Source: Methanothermobacter tenebrarum (GTDB lineage Archaea; Methanobacteriota; Methanobacteria; Methanobacteriales; DSM-23052). Taken from it: a DNA stretch of 64,000 bases. Location of the stretch: positions 1 through 64,000 of the forward strand of contig NZ_QLOE01000002.1 in NCBI RefSeq assembly GCF_003264935.1. Direction: 5' to 3'. Within the stretch, counting starts at the first letter, position 1. Each line of letters opens with the position of its first letter. The notes beneath the pieces were generated by a model. It did no database searches. It saw only the letters and a list, made by a program, of their open reading frames with translations, and was not told where the DNA came from. Both the position numbers and the translations under genes were made by a program. Shown here piece after piece: positions 34,941 through 43,499 of this stretch.

Positions 34941-35427
34941 TGGATTTCCCATGGGCTGCCGCGACTATACCCGGGAATCCCTCAACTTCTAACTCATAGA
35001 GTGCTTCCATACCCTCCTCCTTATATGCGATAATTTTCTTTGACTTTACTCTGCTCGTAAGCAAAGCCGCCACAGGAGGCGTGACCACAAATATCGCACC
35101 AGCTTCATCTAATGCGTCTATAGTCTCCTCTTTGAGGGCTCCCTTCCCTATATGTATGAGAACACCCGCAGATGCTAAAAATGGGATGCTTTCTTCGATA
35201 TCCTTCTTGTTACTGCTCGTTGGGGCGATACCAGCATCGCTTACACCTGTGTGCATTATAGCCGCGCCCCTCAAATCTACTGGTGACCTGCCAGATTTCA
35301 CAGCATCCACTAGCCTTGGCAAAACAGCATCCCTGCCAGTATAAATCTTACCCTTTAATAGGATCCTATCACCAATTTTTAAAGATTTCAACTTGTTTGG
35401 TGTGGATGGTACTCTTATCTCCATCAT
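34933..35427 (-). CDS. Fumarate hydratase beta subunit (class I)
   Basis: The beta subunit of the two-part, oxygen-sensitive [4Fe-4S] fumarase/tartrate dehydratase used in the incomplete TCA cycle of methanogens. The 164-residue protein has LKIGDRILLKGKIYTGRDA near 15-33, GAAIMHTGVSDAG, HIGKGALKEETID and VTPPVAALL, all family marks. The start at 35427 (ATGATGG) overlaps the stop of mfnA, so the larger frame to 35532 is not needed. The alpha subunit is not in the window. Confidence 0.9.
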   Translation of the reverse strand: MMEIRVPSTPNKLKSLKIGDRILLKGKIYTGRDAVLPRLVDAVKSGRSPVDLRGAAIMHTGVSDAGIAPTSSNKKDIEESIPFLASAGVLIHIGKGALKEETIDALDEAGAIFVVTPPVAALLTSRVKSKKIIAYKEEGMEALYELEVEGFPGIVAAAHGKSII

Positions 35428-36566
35428 ATCCTTGTAAGATCCTCCATGAAAGCTTCTATATGTTCTTTTTTGATATGGGGCATTAAAACTATCCTCACAG
35501 CTGGGGGATACGATGAAATGGACACAGACCAACCTTTTAATCCAAGTTGATGTGCAAGAGCCTCAGGGGGCATGTCAGGCGAATTAAAAGCTACAATATT
35601 TAACTGGGGTTCTGTTACAAGCTCGAACCCACACCTTTTAAGTTCACGGGCTAAAAAATGTGTTATCTTCATAGAATCCTTAACAACCCTTATATATCCT
35701 TCCCGTCCCATATATTTCATTATAGCCCATGTTGCGGCTGCTGAAGCCCCACTACGAGTCCCTACTATAGTTGATTGCTGCTTCTCTGTAAGATATGGTG
35801 TCTCGATACTCATAGAATCAAGATACTCCCGTCCCCTGAAGACTATACAACCACTTGGTATAGGGGCTAAACCCATCTTATGAGGATCTATAGTAACAGA
35901 AGTAACACCTTTCAGCCTAAAATCGAAATCAGGAATATCATAACCAGCCTCTTTCAGGAAGGGTATTATGAATCCTCCAAGGGCCGCGTCAACGTGTAAA
36001 TATACCCCTTCATCCTCACATAATCTTGAAAGTTCTGGTATGGGATCCACAAGTCCAAGTTCAGTAGTCCCGGCGATGCCTACAATAGCAACTGTATTGG
36101 ATGATAGGAGCTCCCCAACAGAATCAATATCCACCCTATAATCAGGGCCGAGCGCGGCTTCCTTCAAATTTAACCTTAAAATCTCAGCAGCCTTTTTAAA
36201 AGAAAAATGAGCCGACTTGGGAACTATTATCTCCGGCTTCACAAGACCTTTAATATTACGGGCGGCACGCATTGCCATCAAATTAGCCTCTGTACCCCCA
36301 GTTACCACATGCCCCACCACATTAGGGTCGCCGAGGAGCTCCCCAATCATTTTTATCACATCATTTTCAAGAGCCCTTGTACCTTTAAAAAGGCCAGGGT
36401 CTCCAAGGTTAGACTCTATGAATTCGCAGAAAACTTCCTTTGCAATAGGATGGGGACTAGTACACATTGAACCGAGTATCCTACCTGAATCGTAGGTTAA
36501 GTCTTCCTCTTTAACCTTTTTTAAAAGTTTTAAAATTTTATCCCTAGAGAGGCCTTTGAAGTCCAT
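35424..36566 (-). CDS. mfnA: L-tyrosine decarboxylase MfnA
   Basis: MfnA is a PLP enzyme that makes tyramine for methanofuran and may also serve as aspartate decarboxylase for coenzyme A in archaea. The 380-residue protein has the group II decarboxylase features HVVTGGTEANLMAMRAARN near 85-103, AHFSFKKAAEIL, HVDAALGGFIIPFL near 190, and the PLP lysine in TSVTIDPHKMGLAPIPSG near 228-245. It overlaps the fumarase beta start and lies 33 bp after ppsA on the same strand. Confidence 0.95.
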   Translation of the reverse strand: MDFKGLSRDKILKLLKKVKEEDLTYDSGRILGSMCTSPHPIAKEVFCEFIESNLGDPGLFKGTRALENDVIKMIGELLGDPNVVGHVVTGGTEANLMAMRAARNIKGLVKPEIIVPKSAHFSFKKAAEILRLNLKEAALGPDYRVDIDSVGELLSSNTVAIVGIAGTTELGLVDPIPELSRLCEDEGVYLHVDAALGGFIIPFLKEAGYDIPDFDFRLKGVTSVTIDPHKMGLAPIPSGCIVFRGREYLDSMSIETPYLTEKQQSTIVGTRSGASAAATWAIMKYMGREGYIRVVKDSMKITHFLARELKRCGFELVTEPQLNIVAFNSPDMPPEALAHQLGLKGWSVSISSYPPAVRIVLMPHIKKEHIEAFMEDLTRI

Positions 36567-36599
36567 TTCTATAACCCAAAGAAAAAATAGGAAAATGTT

Positions 36600-38879
36600 T
36601 TATCCTAGTAGTTTTCTCGCCGCTTTTAACATGATTTTTTGCTCTACTCTTGCAACTGTCCTTCGGACTTCTCCAACTGCATCTGTATTAGCCGATACGC
36701 TGTCGATTCCAAGTTCGACTAGTCTTTCAACTATCCATGGTATGCTCCCTGCTTGGCCACATATGCTTGTCTTGACACCGGCTTCCCTACACTTTCTTAT
36801 AACCCTTTCTATGAGTTTCATGACTGCTGGGTGTCCTTCTGTGTAAAGATCGGCGACTAGTTCATTGTTCCTATCAATTGCAAGTGTGTATTGTGTTAAA
36901 TCGTTTGTACCGAAACTTACAAAGTCTATCCCAACATCTATGAAATCTTCGATTATTAATGCGGCGGCTGGAGTCTCAACCATTATACCAAATTCAACAT
37001 CCTTGTGTGGTTTGAGGCCAACTTCTTCTGCAATCTCCTTGGCTTTCCTTAACTCATCTGGATGCTGTACAAGGGGTATCATTATACCAATGTTGTTGTA
37101 TCCTTTCTCTTGCAACCTTTTAATGGCTTTGAACTCGGCTTTTAGGATTTCAGGCTCATCAAGTTCTCTTCTGATACCTCTCCAGCCTAACATTGGATTG
37201 TGTTCGTATGGTTCGTCTTCCCCGCCTTTCAATGTTTTGAATTCATCTGTGGGAGCATCTAATGTCCTATACCATACAGGTTTAGGATAGAATGCGTCCG
37301 CAACCTTCATAATATTCTCAACTAATATTTTAACTAATTCTTCTTCCTTCCCATCCTTTATAAACTTCTTTGGGTGGACTCCGGGTGTTAACATCATGTG
37401 TTCAGTTCTTAGGAGTCCTACCCCATCAGCTCCGGTAGCTGCTGCTTTCCTAGCAGCCTCTGGCATGCTCACATTAACCTTGACCTCTGTAACAGTGAGT
37501 AATGGGGCCTCTGGTGGAATTTCCTCTGTCACTTTTTCCTCCTTTTCTTTGGGTGCTGCGATCTCACCCTTGTATACTATGCCTTTTGTACCATCCATGG
37601 TTACAACTTGGTTGTCTTTTAGTTTACGGGTTGCATCACCAGTTCCTACTATACATGGTATGCCAAGCTCCCTTGATACTATGGAGGCATGACATGTGAC
37701 GCCTCCTTCATCTGTTAGGATTCCACTTGCCCTCTTCATCGCAGGTACCATGTCTGGTGTGGTCATCACAGTTACGAGTATGTCTCCTGTCTGTATTTTG
37801 TCAAGTTCATCTATATCCTTTATTATTTTAACTTTACCCGAAGCAAGACCTGGACTAGCACCTAAACCCTTTAATATGATCTCTTTCTCCTCTTCTTCTT
37901 TTTCTTCCGGGACTTTAATCTCTGTTAATGTTGTAACAGGCCTTGACTGTAACATGTATACTTTTCCTTCTTCTATTGCCCATTCTGTATCTTGAGGGAA
38001 CTTATAATGTTCATGGATTTTCCTTCCAAGGTCTGCAAGTTTCGCTATCTCCTCATCTGATAAAACTCTCTTCTCCCTCATATCATCCGGTACCGGGACT
38101 TTAACTGTCTCGCCATCTTCTCTTTTGAACATTACATTCTTTTCACCGATTTTGAAGTTTAAGAGTTTCCCTGTGGCTTTATCAACTGAATAAGTGTCTG
38201 GGGTTACAGCCCCAGAGACCACAGCCTCTCCCAAGCCCCATGAAGCCTCTATTAATAGGATGTCCTCGCCCGTTGAGGGGTGTGCTGTGAACATTACACC
38301 AGCCTTTTCCGCGTTCACCATCTCCTGGACAACCACTGCTATGGAGACCTTTGCATGGTCGAAGTTGTTCTGTTCCCTGTAGAATATCGCTCTTGCCTCG
38401 AATAGTGAAGCCCAACACTCTTGGACATGTTTTAGCACATCCTCGGCCCCTTTTATGTTGAGGAAGGTCTCTTGTTGGCCGGCGAATGATGCTTCTGGCA
38501 AGTCTTCTGCTGTTGCGGATGAACGTACAGCAACATACACGTCCTCTCGGCCTATGCGCTGACATAGAGCATTATAGGATTCTATTATGATGGTTTGAAT
38601 GTCCTCAGGCACCTCGGTAGATACTATAATATCTTTTATTTGCTTGGAGACTCTCTGAAGTTCCTTTGTATCATTAACGTCTAAGTCCTCAAGTAAGCCC
38701 ATAACCTCTGGGAATAGGCCAGTGTCTTTCATGAACTTGTCATAGGTCTTGGATGTCACAACAAAACCTGGAGGTACTGGTATGCCTGCACGGGTTAGTT
38801 CACCAAGGTTAGCCCCTTTACCTCCAGCTATAGGCACGTCATCCTTGGTGAGTTCCTCGAAAAATGCCACGAACTTCAT
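36600..38879 (-). CDS. ppsA: Phosphoenolpyruvate synthase
   Basis: PEP synthase converts pyruvate, ATP and water to PEP, AMP and phosphate, the first step of gluconeogenesis in methanogens. The 759-residue protein has the three expected parts: ATP-grasp domain (IAGGKGANLGELTRAGIPVPPGF; AVRSSATAEDLPEASFAGQQETF), a phospho-His domain with GGVTCHASIVSRELGIPCIVG near 390-410, and a PEP/pyruvate barrel (EFGIMVETPAAALI; FGTNDLTQYTLAIDRN; CGQAGS). The length is normal. It lies just after the ribosomal L10e gene on the minus strand. Confidence 0.97.
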   Translation of the reverse strand: MKFVAFFEELTKDDVPIAGGKGANLGELTRAGIPVPPGFVVTSKTYDKFMKDTGLFPEVMGLLEDLDVNDTKELQRVSKQIKDIIVSTEVPEDIQTIIIESYNALCQRIGREDVYVAVRSSATAEDLPEASFAGQQETFLNIKGAEDVLKHVQECWASLFEARAIFYREQNNFDHAKVSIAVVVQEMVNAEKAGVMFTAHPSTGEDILLIEASWGLGEAVVSGAVTPDTYSVDKATGKLLNFKIGEKNVMFKREDGETVKVPVPDDMREKRVLSDEEIAKLADLGRKIHEHYKFPQDTEWAIEEGKVYMLQSRPVTTLTEIKVPEEKEEEEKEIILKGLGASPGLASGKVKIIKDIDELDKIQTGDILVTVMTTPDMVPAMKRASGILTDEGGVTCHASIVSRELGIPCIVGTGDATRKLKDNQVVTMDGTKGIVYKGEIAAPKEKEEKVTEEIPPEAPLLTVTEVKVNVSMPEAARKAAATGADGVGLLRTEHMMLTPGVHPKKFIKDGKEEELVKILVENIMKVADAFYPKPVWYRTLDAPTDEFKTLKGGEDEPYEHNPMLGWRGIRRELDEPEILKAEFKAIKRLQEKGYNNIGIMIPLVQHPDELRKAKEIAEEVGLKPHKDVEFGIMVETPAAALIIEDFIDVGIDFVSFGTNDLTQYTLAIDRNNELVADLYTEGHPAVMKLIERVIRKCREAGVKTSICGQAGSIPWIVERLVELGIDSVSANTDAVGEVRRTVARVEQKIMLKAARKLLG

Positions 38880-38910
38880 ATTATCACTAAAAAAGGATTT
38901 TGAGGGGGTT

Positions 38911-39393
38911 TTATTTGATAAGTTCTTCTCCTCGGTCGATTATTATCTTGCATGGGACTGGGAATTTCATCGCAGCTCTCCTAAGAGCTTCCTTGGCGTT
39001 CTTGAAATTCCTCTTATTGGTTTCGATTGTTATTATTCTCTGGTTTTTCTTGACTAGTGCAACAGAACTCACTGGTTTGCCGAAGGCCTTTCTCATACCA
39101 TCCTGCACACGGTCGGCCCCGGCGCCTGTGGCCATTGGATTTTCCCTTATGATATGGTGCGGGTAGACTCTAATCTTCAGATGGTAGCCCATTCTACCAG
39201 CCTTTCTCTGCATGTACCTGTTCGAGGCTATCCTAGCCGCCTCAAGGGCGTTATGTGTGATCTGGGCAGGAGCTTTAACGGCCAAACTTAAAGATAATGG
39301 GAAAGAACCTGACAAATTGCCCATATCATATTGGACTATCTTTACTCCAGGAATCTTCTTAATATACTCACGTCTAGTATATGCACGAACCAT
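38911..39393 (-). CDS. rpl10e: 50S ribosomal protein L10e (uL16)
   Basis: The archaeal/eukaryotic-type L10e is a large-subunit protein near the peptidyl transferase and tRNA corridor. The 160-residue protein has [20 protein letters not shown] at the N-terminus, the basic [19 protein letters not shown], and [28 protein letters not shown] in the middle, all typical. It has a strong ribosome site (GGGAGGATT) before the ATG and a TATA-like box on the minus strand near 39458-39466. ppsA follows 31 bp later and may be cotranscribed. Confidence 0.96.
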   Translation of the reverse strand: MVRAYTRREYIKKIPGVKIVQYDMGNLSGSFPLSLSLAVKAPAQITHNALEAARIASNRYMQRKAGRMGYHLKIRVYPHHIIRENPMATGAGADRVQDGMRKAFGKPVSSVALVKKNQRIITIETNKRNFKNAKEALRRAAMKFPVPCKIIIDRGEELIK

Positions 39394-39614
39394 AATAATC
39401 CTCCCTTATATCTTATGAAGATAAAAAATTTACCTTATGTGAATTTCTCCAACTCCTTTAATAAACTTTTATCCTATATCACTTAAAATAATTTTTAGGT
39501 TGCAAAAAGTTTTGAAAAATACCAAAGTATATTGCAGCCCAAAAAAATTATGAGATAAAAAAACTAGTGGGAAAGATTATCAAACCTTATGGGCGTGGGG
39601 GATGTGTGCAAAAT

Positions 39615-39836
39615 ATGATGATAAAAGCAAAAATCAGATTAGATTACAAAGACACTGAAACTGCTTGGATAACTTTCAAGGCACTTGAACCAGACAATCG
39701 AGGTTTCATAGATAGTGAGATAATAGGTAAGAGTATAATATTCAAGTTAGAAGGGGAATCCATAGGTAGTATACGTCAGAGTATAGACGACCTACTAGTC
39801 TCTGAGATGATAATCGAAAATATGGTGATTAAATGA
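39615..39836 (+). CDS. KEOPS complex Pcc1-like subunit
   Basis: A 73-residue protein resembling Pcc1, the dimer-forming subunit of KEOPS that makes the t6A37 modification in ANN-decoding tRNAs. Features are the strand IKAKIRLDYKDTETAWITFKALEPDN and the C-terminal helix SIGSIRQSIDDLLVSEMIIENM, matching the small alpha-beta Pcc1 fold. The frame opens at 39567, but the ATG at 39615 gives the family length. Its stop overlaps the serS start as ATGA, linking tRNA modification and charging. The family is short and varied, so confidence is moderate. Confidence 0.75.
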   Translation: MMIKAKIRLDYKDTETAWITFKALEPDNRGFIDSEIIGKSIIFKLEGESIGSIRQSIDDLLVSEMIIENMVIK

Positions 39837-41368
39837 AATTTAAACTCAAAGGGAGAATAATCTTCAATAAAAAGGTATCACCTGCAATGGAAGAAATAGA
39901 AGAATTCATAGAAAAAGCCAATAAAGATCTCCTGTTAAGGGGTTCAAAAGAAGAAAAAGACGCCTCAAAGATAACCCAATGGAAGATCAAGGACAAAGAA
40001 ATCCAACTGACAATAATATCAGGTAGGAGGGTAAGAGCCCATGACGGACTCTTAAGACTCAAAAAGCCATTAACCCAACTACTAGGACCAAAATATCATA
40101 TTGGGATCCGTAAAATGGTTGTTGACGATTACACTTTCAACACAAAAATACCCAGAGACATCCCAGAGGAAAAATTAGATGAGATCAAAGAATTACCCTT
40201 TGTAGACACTTTAAAAATCGAAGAAGACACGCTAAAAATCCATTTCAAACCATTAGATGAAAAAGAGCTTAGAAGACACGTTATTGACCGTGTGGTTAAA
40301 CAAGTCCAAAATCTCTTGGAATTTGAAGAAGATTTAACAGTGAAGATTACAAAGGCAAAACCAGGGGAAATAGTGGCTAAAAGCAGACCATACAAACCAT
40401 TATTCTCCGGAGACCCAACAGAGGAGGCTATAAGGCGTGGATGGGTTAAAAAATTCCCGGGAAGGGGGCAATGGTTCTACACACCACCCATCACAGCCCT
40501 ACACAGGGCCCTCGAAGAACTTGTAATCCAAAAGATCGTCAAACCGCTAAAATTCCAAGAATGCCTATTCCCAAAACTCATACCACTACCCATAATGCAA
40601 AAAATGAGATACCTTGAAGGACTACCAGAGGGCATGTACTATTGCAACGCACCACGAAGAGACCCTGAAACTTTCGAAAAGTTCAAAAAGGAGCTCATAA
40701 TAAAAAAAGAGATACCCATAGACTTGCTTAAGGAAGGATTAAAAAATCCGGGGTATGTTATCGCACCTGCACAATGCGAACCTTTCTACCAGTTCCTATC
40801 ACATGAAATAGTAAAAAAAGAGGATTTGCCAATAAAATTCTATGACCGCAGCGGATGGACCTACCGATGGGAAGCCGGAGGCGCTAAAGGACTAGACAGA
40901 GTCCACGAATTCCAACGAATAGAACTAGTCTGGCTTGGAACACCAGAACAAACAGAAAAAATAAGAAACAAAACCGTTGAATTATCACAGAAACTATCAG
41001 ATGAACTCGAACTAGAATGGTACACCGAAATAGGAGACGACCCATTCTACCTAGAAGGCCGGAAAATAGAAGAAAGGGGCATAGAATTCCCAGACATACC
41101 AAAATACGAAATGCGAATAACACTACCAGGAGAAGAAAAAGGAGTGGCTGTCATATCAGCTAATGTGCACGGAACACACTTCATAGAAGGATTCTCAATA
41201 AAAGAAGCCCATGGAGAGAAAATATGGACAGGATGCACAGGCATAGGCCTCACAAGATGGGTGTTCGGATTCCTAGCCCAAAAAGGCTTCGAAACCAATA
41301 ACTGGCCCAAACCAATAAAAAACAGAATAAAAAAAGTCGAAATCCCACCCATAGTAACCTGGCCATAA
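39833..41368 (+). CDS. serS: Type-2 (methanogenic) seryl-tRNA synthetase
   Basis: An atypical class II SerRS found only in some methanogens, with an active-site zinc. The 511-residue protein has a long idiosyncratic N-terminal tRNA-binding domain (1-165) and a catalytic core with the zinc ligands seen as Cys in APAQCEPFYQF, Glu in WTYRWEAGGAKG and Cys in WTGCTGIGLTRW (C-terminal motif 3). Motif 2 is RVHEFQRIELVW. The length agrees with the family. It starts within the Pcc1-like stop. Codons become more C-ending toward the 3' half. Confidence 0.94.
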   Translation: MKFKLKGRIIFNKKVSPAMEEIEEFIEKANKDLLLRGSKEEKDASKITQWKIKDKEIQLTIISGRRVRAHDGLLRLKKPLTQLLGPKYHIGIRKMVVDDYTFNTKIPRDIPEEKLDEIKELPFVDTLKIEEDTLKIHFKPLDEKELRRHVIDRVVKQVQNLLEFEEDLTVKITKAKPGEIVAKSRPYKPLFSGDPTEEAIRRGWVKKFPGRGQWFYTPPITALHRALEELVIQKIVKPLKFQECLFPKLIPLPIMQKMRYLEGLPEGMYYCNAPRRDPETFEKFKKELIIKKEIPIDLLKEGLKNPGYVIAPAQCEPFYQFLSHEIVKKEDLPIKFYDRSGWTYRWEAGGAKGLDRVHEFQRIELVWLGTPEQTEKIRNKTVELSQKLSDELELEWYTEIGDDPFYLEGRKIEERGIEFPDIPKYEMRITLPGEEKGVAVISANVHGTHFIEGFSIKEAHGEKIWTGCTGIGLTRWVFGFLAQKGFETNNWPKPIKNRIKKVEIPPIVTWP

Positions 41369-41379
41369 AACCCCCTTCA

Positions 41380-41413
41380 AATATTGGGAGCCCCCACTTC
41401 ACCAATATTTTAG
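41380..41413 (+). terminator. Hairpin after serS
   Basis: AATATTGG (41380-41387) pairs exactly with CCAATATT (41402-41409) around a C-rich 14-nt loop, followed by a short T run. It begins 11 bp after the serS stop and probably ends that transcript. Confidence 0.5.
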
Positions 41414-41529
41414 ACACACCCCCCAAGAAAAATAACTTCATACTTGGCATAGGCTACCATCGCCATTCCTTGCGGATAAACATATAAATCAGAAGCTCTT
41501 ATATTGTAAATCCTCATTTTTTGGGAAAA

Positions 41530-41537
41530 TTTTATAC
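41530..41537 (+). promoter_or_regulatory. TATA box of the mpgS operon
   Basis: TTTTATAC preceded by GGGAAAA, a likely BRE. It predicts a start near 41555, leaving about 20 nt that include AAAGGAGAG before the ATG at 41577. Confidence 0.55.
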
Positions 41538-41576
41538 TATCCCTCTAACAATAAATTTCAAAAAGGAGAGATTATC

Positions 41577-42710
41577 ATGCTTGTCGAGGCGCCTAAAGGC
41601 GTTGAAGACATAGGCCCTATTAGGGTATATTATCCACAGAGTATAATCAAATTAGAATCTAAGAGTTCAAGTTTATCTGCTCTTAATTTTCCAAAGGAGA
41701 GTCTTAAGCATATCCTCGAAGATTTCTCTATTATAGTACCTATCAAAAATGAAAATATAAGATTATTTGATAGTGTGATCCGTTCAATACCTGCTGATTG
41801 TCATATAATAGTGGTTTCAAATAGTGACAAAGAAAAATGCGAAGAAGAAATGAAAGTTGTGGAGGATTTCCACAACATAGCAGGGGATCCTATAATCTTC
41901 GCGCATCAAAGAGACCCTAGTATCGGGTCAATATTAGAAGATATGGGGTATACAAATATACTTGATAATGGGATAGTAAGGGATGGTAAAGGCGAAGGTC
42001 TAATCATCGGCCTTTTAATAAACAAATGCCTTGGAAGAAAATATGTTGGTTTTGTTGATGCTGACAATTATATGCCCACATCAATCTATGAGTATGTTCT
42101 AGATTTTGCAGTTGGAATAGCAATGTCAAAGACGCCCTATTCGATGGTTAGGCTATTATGGAGGTATAAACCGAAGGCTGCAGGTAATAGATTACATCTT
42201 GAAAAATGGGGTCGTGTCTCAAGGATTACGAACAAGTACATGAATTTACTTCTAAGCAGCCGATTAGGGCATGAAACTAAGATTATAAAGACTGGAAATG
42301 CAGGAGAGCATGCCATGAGCATGGAACTAGCCGAAAGATTAGCATATGCCCCTGGTTATTCCTTCGAACCCTACCAGTTGATCCACATGCTAGAATCCGC
42401 GGATGGCCTAAATCTTAAGGATGGGGTCGAAGTGTTCCAGATAGAAACTTTAAGCTCGCATATGCATGAAAACAAAGGCGAAGAACACGTCAATGATATG
42501 ATACTCAGTTCATTATCCACTATATACCATAGTAGACTATCCAACAAGGACATACAAGAAAAAATAGTAAAAGAATTAAAAGACAAAAACATCCTAGAGG
42601 ATGATAAACCACCAAAGAATATTATAATACCCCCAATCAGGGACATTAACGCCAAACATTTTATAAATTCTGTAAAGAGGGAATCTGATATTTTCATGGA
42701 ATTGAGGTGA
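41577..42710 (+). CDS. mpgS: Mannosyl-3-phosphoglycerate synthase
   Basis: This glycosyltransferase (family GT55) joins GDP-mannose and 3-phosphoglycerate, the first step to the compatible solute mannosylglycerate. The 377-residue protein has the nucleotide-sugar region FSIIVPIKNENIRLFD near 50-65, HQRDPSIGSILEDMGY, the metal motif FVDADNYMP near 162-170, and the stretch KPKAAGNRLHLEKWGRVSRITNKYMN near 196-222. It is first in an operon with the phosphatase and a GH38 enzyme. Mannosylglycerate is mainly known from heat- and salt-adapted organisms, which fits a thermophile. Confidence 0.95.
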   Translation: MLVEAPKGVEDIGPIRVYYPQSIIKLESKSSSLSALNFPKESLKHILEDFSIIVPIKNENIRLFDSVIRSIPADCHIIVVSNSDKEKCEEEMKVVEDFHNIAGDPIIFAHQRDPSIGSILEDMGYTNILDNGIVRDGKGEGLIIGLLINKCLGRKYVGFVDADNYMPTSIYEYVLDFAVGIAMSKTPYSMVRLLWRYKPKAAGNRLHLEKWGRVSRITNKYMNLLLSSRLGHETKIIKTGNAGEHAMSMELAERLAYAPGYSFEPYQLIHMLESADGLNLKDGVEVFQIETLSSHMHENKGEEHVNDMILSSLSTIYHSRLSNKDIQEKIVKELKDKNILEDDKPPKNIIIPPIRDINAKHFINSVKRESDIFMELR

Positions 42711-43498
42711 ACAATATCTTATATATCATCTTCACAGACTTGGACAACACACTATTAAACAAGGAATATTCCTACAGCGAAGCCGAAAAAGTTCTCAGAG
42801 AACTAAAAGAGGCTGAAATACCCATTATTTTTTGTTCAGCTAAAACCAGGAGAGAACAGGAGAAAATAAGGGAAAAGATGGGAATATACCACCCATTCAT
42901 AGTAGAGGATGGATCGGCGATCTACATCCCCAAAGGATACTTCAAAGAAACAAAAGGTAAACCAATAAACAATTATGAGATTATTGTTCTAGGCACAAAA
43001 CTTGAAAATATAATCAAGGAAATCCAGAAGCTGCAAAAAAAAGGATATAAGATAATAGGCTACCAGGACATGACCCCAGAAGAAATCGCAGAGATTACAG
43101 GACTAAGCATCCATGATGCCAAACTCGCCAAGAACAGAGAATTCAGCGAAACCATCATAGAATACGACGAGGAAGGATTAGAGAAACTAAAAAGAAAATT
43201 CAACGTCCAAATAGGGGGCAGATTCATACACGTCTTCGGCAAAGGAGCTGATAAAGGCAAAGCCATAAAAATCCTCACAAAATTCTACAAGGAAGAACAT
43301 GAAAAAATTAAAACAATAGGCATAGGAGACTCATATACAGATGAACCACTCCTAAAAGCCGTGGACATCCCAGCACTAGTAAAAGGATACAATGGCCAAT
43401 GGGCCCAAGTAAATGTGAAAAACCTCTACTATGCAAAAGAGGCCGGCCCAAAGGGTTGGGCAGAAACCATGAAAAAATTCATCCCCAAGGTGAAATAA
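42707..43498 (+). CDS. mpgP: Mannosyl-3-phosphoglycerate phosphatase
   Basis: A HAD-superfamily phosphatase that removes the phosphate to give mannosylglycerate. The 263-residue protein has the nucleophile motif FTDLDNTLL near residues 9-17, motif II FCSAKTRREQE near 42, a Cof-type cap with PFIVEDGSAIYIPKG, and motif IV IGIGDSYTDEPLL near 205-217. The start codon GTG overlaps the mpgS stop (GTGA), so the two proteins are translated together. It ends 1 bp before the GH38 gene. Confidence 0.93.
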   Translation: MNNILYIIFTDLDNTLLNKEYSYSEAEKVLRELKEAEIPIIFCSAKTRREQEKIREKMGIYHPFIVEDGSAIYIPKGYFKETKGKPINNYEIIVLGTKLENIIKEIQKLQKKGYKIIGYQDMTPEEIAEITGLSIHDAKLAKNREFSETIIEYDEEGLEKLKRKFNVQIGGRFIHVFGKGADKGKAIKILTKFYKEEHEKIKTIGIGDSYTDEPLLKAVDIPALVKGYNGQWAQVNVKNLYYAKEAGPKGWAETMKKFIPKVK

Positions 43499-43499
43499 G

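Noticed and set aside
38182-38565. 127-residue minus-strand frame inside ppsA
   Set aside because: It is a shadow of the ppsA coding frame, and its peptide has the low-complexity Arg-rich look of an out-of-frame read.
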